Source: Caryophanales bacterium UBA6768 | GTDB taxonomy: Bacteria; Bacillota; Bacilli; Bacillales_D; Amphibacillaceae | Assembly (NCBI GenBank): GCA_002453315.1 | Contig: DKGO01000122.1 | Span: 363 to 7,014 of the forward strand | Reading direction: 5' to 3' | DNA length: 6,652 bases | Shown here: piece by piece, positions 1 to 4,383 of the stretch | Position numbering within the stretch: position 1 is the first letter of the stretch | Layout: every line of letters starts with the position of its first letter | Position numbers and translations under genes: made by a program | Notes under the pieces: generated by a model | Told to the model about the DNA's origin: nothing | Database searches by the model: none | Seen by the model: only the letters and a program-made list of their open reading frames with translations

Positions 1-62
1 GCTAGACAACAACCATGGATGTCGTATCTGGTTTTGAAGGTATACCCTTTAATTAAATAACT
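1..62 (+). other. 23S-5S rRNA internal transcribed spacer
   Basis: This stretch lies directly before the 5S rRNA. It contains the GTTTTGAAGG-type sequence usual in Bacillus 23S-5S spacers. The mature 23S 3' end is not visible and must lie upstream of the window. The stretch is transcribed as part of the rRNA precursor and has no coding content. The assignment rests on position and recalled similarity to Bacillus spacers. Confidence 0.65.
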
Positions 63-177
<115 letters not shown>

Positions 178-180
178 GTT

Positions 181-209
181 TTGTTTTTACATAGATATTT
201 TGATAAAAT
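181..209 (+). promoter_or_regulatory. Possible internal promoter before the tRNA genes
   Basis: TTGTTT (181-186) and TAAAAT (204-209) are separated by 17 bases, and TG stands one base before the -10, as in extended -10 promoters. Transcription would start about 5-8 bases before tRNA-Asn, which leaves almost no leader. The same AT-rich stretch also forms a short palindrome (195-211), so it could be a precursor-processing region. The call is weak. Confidence 0.25.
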
Positions 210-221
210 ATAGATACTTAT

Positions 222-296
222 TCCACAGTAGCTCAGTGGTAGAGCTATCGGCTGTTAACCGATCGGTCGCAGGTTCGAATCCTGCCTGTGGAGCCA
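222..296 (+). tRNA. tRNA-Asn (anticodon GTT)
   Basis: This is an asparagine tRNA with all arms visible. The acceptor stem is TCCACAG (222-228) with CTGTGGA (286-292), followed by discriminator G and an encoded CCA (294-296). The D arm holds AGCTCAGTGGTAGAGCT. The anticodon stem ATCGG/CCGAT encloses the loop CTGTTAA, so the anticodon is GTT (254-256). The T arm contains GGTTCGAATCC. It follows 5S rRNA by 44 bases and precedes tRNA-Thr by one base, so both tRNAs mature from one precursor. The Asn-Thr order after 5S also occurs in some Bacillus rRNA operons, as far as I recall. Confidence 0.98.
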
Positions 297-297
297 T

Positions 298-370
298 GCT
301 TCCATAGCTCAGTCGGTAGAGCGCTTCCATGGTAAGGAAGAGGTCGCAGGTTCAAGTCCTGTTGGAAGCT
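298..370 (+). tRNA. tRNA-Thr (anticodon GGT)
   Basis: This is a threonine tRNA. The acceptor stem GCTTCCA (298-304) pairs with TGGAAGC (363-369), with discriminator T at 370. The anticodon stem CTTCC/GGAAG encloses the loop ATGGTAA, giving anticodon GGT. The T arm contains GGTTCAAGTCC. Unlike tRNA-Asn next to it, the CCA end is not encoded (TTA follows), so CCA must be added after transcription. It is the last tRNA before the terminator and the mobile element, so its 3' end is a candidate attachment site, although no second copy of that end is visible in this window. Confidence 0.97.
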
Positions 371-385
371 TTATAGTAAGTGTTG

Positions 386-421
386 AGAAACCCCTTTATA
401 TATAAGGGTTTTTTCTTTTTT
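386..421 (+). terminator. Factor-independent terminator of the rRNA-tRNA operon
   Basis: A stem formed by AAACCC (388-393) and GGGTTT (406-411), extended inward through CTTTATATATAAG, is followed by a T-rich run (409-421). It lies 18 bases after tRNA-Thr and ends the stable-RNA transcript. The integrase gene reads toward it from the other side, so it may also shield the two units from each other. Whether it is host DNA or the edge of the element is not clear. Confidence 0.8.
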
Positions 422-437
422 TATCTATAGTATATTC

Positions 438-486
438 TGACCACATTTCCTTAACAAAGTTTATTGACCACATTTTGACCACATTA
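438..486 (+). repeat. Three direct repeats TGACCACATTT, probable integrase arm-binding sites
   Basis: TGACCACATTT occurs at 438-448 and 465-475, and again at 476-486 with the last base changed to A. The second and third copies are directly adjacent, and the third overlaps the integrase stop codon (484-486). A further repeat, TTGACTTG, occurs at 489-496 and 501-508 inside the end of int. Integrases of the Tn916/lambda type bind such short repeats beside the crossover site through an N-terminal arm-binding domain, which this integrase has. The integrase-binding role is inferred from position and repetition. Confidence 0.65.
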
Positions 487-1641
487 GTTTGACTTGCTTG
501 TTGACTTGTCCATTTTTTTGTGAAATCGTTTCCCGAAGTTTATTGCGGTTTGCTTTTGCATATTAGGTAAAACATGTGCATAAGTATCCATTAATGTTCG
601 TACATCATGTCCTAGGCGTTCAGCCACAGTTTTTGGGTTTTCCCCTTCTTTTAGAAGCATCGTTGCATGGGTATGCCGAAGACTATGAAAGTCCAATGGT
701 CTAACATCTGAATTTCTTATAATTCGGTAGTGTGTTCTCAAGAGGTTTCTAGGGATAATCGGGGTGCCTTTTGAAGTTGGAATGACTAGATTATGATCCT
801 CATATGACGGTCCTAACAGTAGTTTTTCCTTAGCAATTAACTTTTTATGTTGCTTGATCTGATTCATTGTGTCTTCATCAATAGATATACTCCGTTGACT
901 GTGCCTTGATTTTACTTTTGGTACTAGTTCTTTTCCATCATGTTCTAGTGTTTGTGTTACAGCAATTGTGCCGTTACTAAAATCCACGTTTTTCCAAGGT
1001 AATCCTAATATTTCGCTCTGTCGCATTCCTGTAGTAAGTGCGAGTAGAAATGCAATGTATTGGCGTTCTTTCCGAGCGAAGCTTAAAAATTTGTTTGCTT
1101 CATCATAATCCCAAACTTCAATTACTTTTTTATCCCTTGACGGCGATTCAACTAAGTCAGCCGGATTAGAAGCGATTATTCTCCTCTTTACGGCTTGGTT
1201 TAAAGCATTTTTTAGTACAGCATGAATGTCAGCAATGGTTGTGTTTGACAATTTACTTTCCTTTATAAGAGAGCTATACAATTCGTTTATATGGTGCTCG
1301 GTTAATTTTGAAAGCTCTATAAACCCGAGACCTGGTTGAAGGTGATTCCGTATGATGGTTGAATATTTGTTTTTCGTCGCTTTTCTAATTTTGTTTTTGC
1401 TTAATAACCACCTATCTAAATAATCTTTAACCAAAGTTTTAGATGGCAACGAAACTTCACCTTTACTATTTTTGCTGATTAATTCCGCACAGTGTGCTTC
1501 CGCCTCCTTCTTTGTTTCAAAGCCACGTCTTGTTATTTGAATTCTTTTCCCAGTTCTTGGATTTCTTCCTAAATCAGCTGTATATGACCACATATATCCT
1601 TTTGCATTACTTTTTACATTGTACTTACGGAAATATGCCAC
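484..1641 (-). CDS. int: Tyrosine integrase (site-specific recombinase)
   Basis: This 385-residue phage/ICE integrase inserts and excises the element by strand exchange through a tyrosine-DNA intermediate. Residues 1-60 match the AP2-like arm-binding domain. Residues 65-150 match the SAM-like core-binding domain, and about 170-375 the catalytic domain. The full catalytic set is visible: R207 (TTGMRQSE), a lysine near 242-244, H319 and R322 (HSLRH), H345 (LGH) and nucleophile Y354 (MDTYAH). Length is normal for the family, so the gene looks intact. The start is GTG (1639-1641), which has a strong AGGAGGTG 7 bases upstream. An ATG two bases upstream of the GTG is out of frame and opens only six codons. 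It is the last gene of the leftward repressor-nuclease-integrase operon, 35 bases after the nuclease-like gene. Its 3' end abuts probable arm sites and the tRNA array, the usual position next to attP. Confidence 0.96.
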   Translation of the reverse strand: MAYFRKYNVKSNAKGYMWSYTADLGRNPRTGKRIQITRRGFETKKEAEAHCAELISKNSKGEVSLPSKTLVKDYLDRWLLSKNKIRKATKNKYSTIIRNHLQPGLGFIELSKLTEHHINELYSSLIKESKLSNTTIADIHAVLKNALNQAVKRRIIASNPADLVESPSRDKKVIEVWDYDEANKFLSFARKERQYIAFLLALTTGMRQSEILGLPWKNVDFSNGTIAVTQTLEHDGKELVPKVKSRHSQRSISIDEDTMNQIKQHKKLIAKEKLLLGPSYEDHNLVIPTSKGTPIIPRNLLRTHYRIIRNSDVRPLDFHSLRHTHATMLLKEGENPKTVAERLGHDVRTLMDTYAHVLPNMQKQTAINFGKRFHKKMDKSTSKSN

Positions 1642-1648
1642 TCATTTT

Positions 1649-1656
1649 CACCTCCT
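1649..1656 (-). promoter_or_regulatory. Strong ribosome binding site that fixes the GTG start of int
   Basis: Read on the minus strand this is AGGAGGTG, a near-complete match to the 16S anti-Shine-Dalgarno sequence. It sits 7 bases before GTG at 1641. The ATG at 1645-1643 is too close and out of frame, so GTG is the supported start. Confidence 0.85.
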
Positions 1657-1676
1657 TTCAAGTATCGAAGGTTATT

Positions 1677-2600
1677 TTATATATTAATTGTTTTTATATA
1701 GTCCGATAAAGCTCTTTCGAGTTTAATCATTGAATTTATCATTTCATCTTGAATCTCTGGCCATTTGTCTTCATCGTTATAGCCACCTAGTGTGATTGTT
1801 TTCGCGATACGTTTAAATCGGTTATCTTTGAGCTTTTGCCAATCTAATGGTTCTCCGAATTGTTCTTCTATTTTTTCTTTATTACTGCGGAAATCCTCAA
1901 ATATCTTCATGTTATCCTCATAGCTACCACGGTCAATATACAATTCAATTCCGGTTTCATGCTCCCTAATGACATAGGCGTATGCAAGACCGCTTATTCC
2001 AGCTCCTGTACCAAGCCATGTTCTTAAACTAGGTGTTATATTTGCATGTAAATTAGTTTTTGCTTTACTTTTTTCCAATAAAGAAGCCCAAAACTTTTTG
2101 CGCATGGCGTGTCTTTCAGATAATACCCTCTTTTTCTCACCTGTTTCTCTTGCCTCTTCACTAGGTCCAACGATTAATGTTAATAATGGCGCAGGGACTG
2201 AGTCACCTATTTTTATTCCTTCAAGCTTTACAAGATAAAAACCCGCTGCATATGATTCATTTAGCCAGGTGATAGCGTTAATATGTTCTGGTCGAGCGTC
2301 GGCAACAATCCATATTGCCGTTGTGGCATCCATGGCTGTTAAATATGTAATCAATTTACCGAGGTGGTCATGATCGCTTCGTTCTAATTGATTTTCAATA
2401 ACGACGATATTCCCAGACTCATCTTCAGAAACTAAATCGACACTAAAGTTCCCCGTTGATTTTTCTCTTTCAGGAGGACTAAGCCTTAAACCAAGTTCAT
2501 CATTAAGAAGATCAATGTTTTCTTGAAGCCACGTTGTAAAGTCATGGGCTTCATGCTTCCAAATACTACGTAATGGCACTCGTTCAATTCTTCCTATCAA
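1677..2600 (-). CDS. PD-(D/E)XK nuclease-like protein, DUF4268-like
   Basis: This 307-residue protein is predicted to be cytoplasmic, with no signal peptide or membrane segment. The N-terminal half carries a PD-(D/E)XK nuclease-like core. D55 (FSVDLVSED) and E69-N70-Q71 (VVIENQLE) are followed by the D76-x2-H79-L80-G81-K82 segment and a strand AIWIVA. The D...ExQ pattern is the variant seen in several nuclease-fold families. The C-terminal part (about 160-307) is mixed alpha/beta and charged, and recalls DUF4268 proteins. The enzymatic role is inferred, since the family is poorly characterised. The start is TTG (2598-2600) with AAAGGA about 10 bases upstream, a pairing that suggests low translation. 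It lies 20 bases after the repressor stop and 35 before int, so it should be made with the repressor in the lysogenic state. Genes in that position are often cargo such as superinfection defence. It could instead act in element biology. Confidence 0.7.
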   Translation of the reverse strand: MIGRIERVPLRSIWKHEAHDFTTWLQENIDLLNDELGLRLSPPEREKSTGNFSVDLVSEDESGNIVVIENQLERSDHDHLGKLITYLTAMDATTAIWIVADARPEHINAITWLNESYAAGFYLVKLEGIKIGDSVPAPLLTLIVGPSEEARETGEKKRVLSERHAMRKKFWASLLEKSKAKTNLHANITPSLRTWLGTGAGISGLAYAYVIREHETGIELYIDRGSYEDNMKIFEDFRSNKEKIEEQFGEPLDWQKLKDNRFKRIAKTITLGGYNDEDKWPEIQDEMINSMIKLERALSDYIKTINI

Positions 2601-2620
2601 GTAGATTCAATCCTTTCAAG

Positions 2621-3250
2621 TTACCTCGGTTCAAAAATCACTTGTACAACTTTTCCGCAAATCCGTGCGTTTCCATCTGTGATTAAAAGGGGATCATATT
2701 TTGAATTGTCAGGATAAAGGAAAATCCCTTGTTCCGTTTTTTTAACCCGCTTCAACGTTGCATCTTCACCATTTACATTTACGACCGCGATATCCCCAGA
2801 TTCGACATCAGATTGTTTTTTTACCAATACACGGTAACCGTCGCGAATTCCACTTTTACCTTCCATCGAATCTCCTTCAACCGTAAGCATAAACAGTTCG
2901 CCTTCTTTATATTTACCTGCTTCATCGGGTATCTTTATATATTCAATGATGTTTTCCTCGGCATCTAAAGGATCACCTGCAGGAATTTTACCAATCAGGG
3001 GAACGGAGATAATTCCGTGTTCTCTTTTTATAATGGATTGGTAATCGTGATCATCGAATCCTAATAGGTAGTTCGGAGAAACATCAAAAAATTCAGCAGC
3101 TTCAAGCATTCGATTTTGACGTGGTCGTCTATCGCCATTTTCGTAAGCTGCAATCGTTGTTTGTGTGACGTTTAAAATTTTTCCTATTTCAGATTGAGAT
3201 AATTTATTTTTCAATCTAAGTTCTTTGAAGCGTTCACCAAATGTCGGCAT
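2621..3250 (-). CDS. LexA/CI-type self-cleaving lysogeny repressor (XRE HTH + S24 peptidase)
   Basis: This 209-residue master repressor of the element has an XRE-type helix-turn-helix at residues 1-65 (core SQSEIGKILNVTQTTIAAYE, 18-37). A linker follows, then an S24/LexA peptidase domain from about 80 to the end. The Ser-Lys dyad is visible as S128 (GDSM) and K167 (ATLKR). The likely cleavage bond is A91-G92 (IPAGDP). By family knowledge it binds operators as a dimer and cleaves itself when RecA is activated by DNA damage, so no ImmA-type protease is needed, and none is seen. I chose the ATG at 3250 because AAAGGGAGT lies 7 bases upstream. An upstream in-frame ATG (3286) has no ribosome site and falls at the predicted transcription start. 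It is the first gene of the leftward operon and faces the Cro-like gene across a four-operator region. Confidence 0.94.
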   Translation of the reverse strand: MPTFGERFKELRLKNKLSQSEIGKILNVTQTTIAAYENGDRRPRQNRMLEAAEFFDVSPNYLLGFDDHDYQSIIKREHGIISVPLIGKIPAGDPLDAEENIIEYIKIPDEAGKYKEGELFMLTVEGDSMEGKSGIRDGYRVLVKKQSDVESGDIAVVNVNGEDATLKRVKKTEQGIFLYPDNSKYDPLLITDGNARICGKVVQVIFEPR

Positions 3251-3291
3251 GTTAATGACTCCCTTTCTGACTAACACTTTGGTCATAACTG

Positions 3292-3320
3292 ATTATATCA
3301 CTTAAAGTAATTATTGCCAA
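3292..3320 (-). promoter_or_regulatory. Leftward promoter of the repressor operon
   Basis: On the minus strand, TTGGCA (3320-3315) and TATAAT (3297-3292) stand 17 bases apart, close to the sigma-A consensus. Operator copy 1 (3297-3311) occupies the spacer, so the repressor or Cro can shut it. Transcription should start near 3285, giving a leader of about 35 bases before the repressor ATG. Confidence 0.85.
3297..3311. promoter_or_regulatory. Repressor/Cro operator copy 1
   Basis: ATCACTTAAAGTAAT is a 15-bp palindrome centred on 3304, with 6 of 7 positions matching between arms. It sits between the -35 and -10 boxes of the leftward promoter, so binding here would block the repressor operon itself. 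Confidence 0.85.
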
Positions 3321-3330
3321 TAGACAGAAT

Positions 3331-3345
3331 AAATCTTAAAGTGAT
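3331..3345. promoter_or_regulatory. Repressor/Cro operator copy 2 (one degenerate arm)
   Basis: AAATCTTAAAGTGAT is centred on 3338. The right half-site AAGTGAT is perfect and the left half matches only 4 of 7. It lies between the two back-to-back -35 boxes and is probably the weakest of the four sites. Confidence 0.7.
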
Positions 3346-3352
3346 AATTTTC

Positions 3353-3384
3353 TTGCATTATAACTTTAAGTGATGTAATATAAT
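3353..3384 (+). promoter_or_regulatory. Rightward early promoter (cro promoter)
   Basis: TTGCAT (3353-3358) is followed after 17 bases by TAATAT (3376-3381). An overlapping TATAAT (3379-3384) is a better box but gives a 20-base spacer. Operator copy 3 lies in the spacer and copy 4 at the expected transcription start, so two bound dimers could close this promoter. It should drive cro, the excisionase-like gene and the replication genes. Confidence 0.82.
3360..3374. promoter_or_regulatory. Repressor/Cro operator copy 3
   Basis: ATAACTTTAAGTGAT is centred on 3367. The right half is perfect and the left half matches 6 of 7 positions. It lies inside the spacer of the rightward promoter. Confidence 0.83.
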
Positions 3385-3392
3385 GGTGAAAT

Positions 3393-3407
3393 ATCACTTA
3401 AAGTGCT
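3393..3407. promoter_or_regulatory. Repressor/Cro operator copy 4
   Basis: ATCACTTAAAGTGCT is centred on 3400. The left half is perfect and the right half matches 6 of 7 positions. It covers the first transcribed bases downstream of the rightward promoter and ends just before the cro ribosome binding site. Confidence 0.85.
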
Positions 3408-3421
3408 AAAGGGGGAATTAA

Positions 3422-3709
3422 ATGGAAGCAAGAAAAAATGTACGATTAATTCAATTACGTCAAAAGGAGGGTTGGACACAAAAATCATTAGGCGATAAAG
3501 TTGGTCTTTCCCAAAGTATGATCGCGCACATTGAATCTGGGTCTAAAGAGCCGAGTCGTAAATATCGGATAAAGATTGCAAAATTGTTTGATGTATCTGT
3601 GGAGTGGCTCTTTTATGAACAAGTGGAGGATCTCATATTTGTAGGAAGCAAGGAAGGGGGTAGTCGAGATGCCTTGTCCAGAGAAGCGACAATATCCGAT
3701 TGTTCTTAA
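3422..3709 (+). CDS. Cro-like XRE-family DNA-binding regulator
   Basis: This 95-residue protein has one XRE helix-turn-helix at residues 5-65 (core TQKSLGDKVGLSQSMIAHIE, 19-38). There is no protease or other effector domain. The ATG is preceded by AAAGGGGG at a gap of 6 bases, a strong ribosome site. As the first gene of the rightward transcript, opposite the repressor, it has the position of Cro, which by family knowledge binds the same operators and turns off repressor synthesis. Its recognition region (LSQSMIAHIESG) is close to that of the repressor (VTQTTIAAYENG), consistent with shared sites. The last 27 residues have no recognisable fold, and their DNA overlaps the next gene by 41 bases. 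It could instead be an activator of early genes, but the position favours Cro. Confidence 0.85.
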   Translation: MEARKNVRLIQLRQKEGWTQKSLGDKVGLSQSMIAHIESGSKEPSRKYRIKIAKLFDVSVEWLFYEQVEDLIFVGSKEGGSRDALSREATISDCS

Positions 3710-3866
3710 GGCAGAGCATATTTCTGAAATTCTTGGTTGCTCGAAGCGAGTTGCCTATGAAATTATGGAGCAGCAAGACTTTCCACTTGTCCGCATGGGT
3801 AGATTGAAGCGGGTTGGACGCGACGCTTTTTTTGAATGGTTTTCTCGTCGCTCCGTAAATAGTTAA
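3669..3866 (+). CDS. Small excisionase-like HTH DNA-binding protein
   Basis: This 65-residue protein resembles the MerR/HTH_17 excisionase family: HISEILGCSKRVAYEIMEQQ (residues 18-37), followed by the wing LVRMGRLKRVGRDAFFEWF (41-59). The pattern 'HTH, G-R-x-x-R-x, then D/E-x-F-x-x-W' is typical of phage and transposon Xis proteins and of the many HTH_17 proteins in Bacillus elements. It starts inside the end of the Cro-like gene (41-base overlap), with AAGGGGGT about 7 bases before the ATG, so translation is probably coupled. It could bend DNA at the attachment site to favour excision, or be an early regulator. The sequence alone does not separate these, and position next to cro rather than int fits either. 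Confidence 0.75.
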   Translation: MPCPEKRQYPIVLKAEHISEILGCSKRVAYEIMEQQDFPLVRMGRLKRVGRDAFFEWFSRRSVNS

Positions 3867-3883
3867 TTAAAAGGGGGAAAACA

Positions 3884-4210
3884 ATGATTCAAGCTGTGCC
3901 AGAAAATTTAAAGATGGATCGTTATTGGAGACCGTTTCTATTTTTATTTAGTGGACATGCTAAACTGTCGCATTATTTTACTGAAAAGTATGTCAATTTG
4001 GAAAAACGATATGTGAAGGTTCAATCATTAAAGTCTGTTAGTCGAGGATGGAGTCAGAGTGAAAGGTTCATGCTCAATTTAGCATTACATTTATTTAATG
4101 CTTCAAACAAGCTCCCAAACGGCTTAGATGACATGGATTACTTAGATGCTGAAAATAAGCAATTAGCGTTAAAAGCCATTCGGATGCGTTATGGCAATTG
4201 GGGGGATTAA
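3884..4210 (+). CDS. Phage-type hypothetical protein, function unknown
   Basis: This 108-residue protein belongs to no family I can name with confidence. It is soluble by appearance, with no signal peptide or membrane helix. An aromatic N-terminal part (MDRYWRPFLFLFSGHAKLSHY, within residues 11-31) is followed by a helical, basic middle and a conserved-looking motif WSQSERFMLNLALHLFN (about 56-72). It then has an acidic stretch GLDDMDYLD (80-88). A strong AAAGGGGG lies 6 bases before the ATG, and the gene follows the excisionase-like gene by 17 bases, so it belongs to the early rightward operon. Proteins of similar size and tone occur between cro and replication genes in Bacillus prophages, where their roles are mostly unknown. 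The sequence gives no catalytic motif. Confidence 0.8.
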   Translation: MIQAVPENLKMDRYWRPFLFLFSGHAKLSHYFTEKYVNLEKRYVKVQSLKSVSRGWSQSERFMLNLALHLFNASNKLPNGLDDMDYLDAENKQLALKAIRMRYGNWGD

Positions 4211-4383
4211 AACAGTGATGTTATTAATAGAACAAAAAAGACTGTTTTTAATTCCTTATCGAAAAGACTAGAGTCGGGGGACTCTTCACTCGAATTAAAA
4301 GAACAAGCAACAGTCTTTATATAAGCAGTCTAGCAAAGTATGAGTATTTTTTATAATTAACAGCCTATAACGGAGCTGATGCC
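4211..4383 (+). other. Gene-free control region before the replication genes
   Basis: This 173-base gap holds a nested inverted repeat (4237-4318) and an additional GCAGTCT half-motif (4325-4331). A TATAAT box at 4352-4357 has only a poor -35 match upstream. A 17-codon open frame (ATG 4218 to TAG 4271) lies across the left arms of the nested repeat, with GGGGG 12 bases upstream. The gap may hold a second promoter, an attenuator or a replication-related site. The sequence does not decide among these. Confidence 0.6.
4237..4318. repeat. Nested inverted repeat with three coaxial stems
   Basis: The outer stem is a perfect 10 bp: AAAGACTGTT (4237-4246) with AACAGTCTTT (4309-4318). The middle stem is a perfect 8 bp: TTTAATTC (4247-4254) with GAATTAAA (4292-4299). 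The inner stem is a perfect 6 bp: AGAGTC (4270-4275) with GACTCT (4280-4285) and a GGGG loop. No run of T follows, so it is not an ordinary terminator. It lies between the 108-residue gene and the replisome organiser gene, and could be an RNA control structure or a DNA site. Confidence 0.75.

Noticed and set aside
1494..1709. Plus-strand open frame opposite the start of int
   Set aside because: It lies antisense to int and across its ribosome binding site, has no ribosome site of its own, and its Phe/Leu-rich translation is typical of a shadow frame.
2729..2968. Plus-strand open frame inside the repressor gene
   Set aside because: It is antisense to the clearly coding S24 domain and has a low-complexity Phe/Ile-rich product.
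3251..3286. Longer repressor start at ATG 3286
   Set aside because: It falls at the predicted transcription start and lacks a ribosome site, whereas ATG 3250 has AAAGGGAGT at good spacing.
3422..3866. Toxin-antitoxin pair made of the two small overlapping genes
   Set aside because: Both products are DNA-binding HTH proteins, and neither shows a toxin fold such as RelE, MazF or HipA. The divergent repressor and shared operators fit a Cro/excisionase module.
4237..4318. The nested inverted repeat as a MITE or small transposon
   Set aside because: The terminal arms are only 10 bp, there is no target duplication at the ends, and no second copy occurs in the window.
4237..4318. The nested inverted repeat as a simple terminator
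   Set aside because: The outer stem is AT-rich and is followed by ATATAAGC rather than a run of T in either direction.
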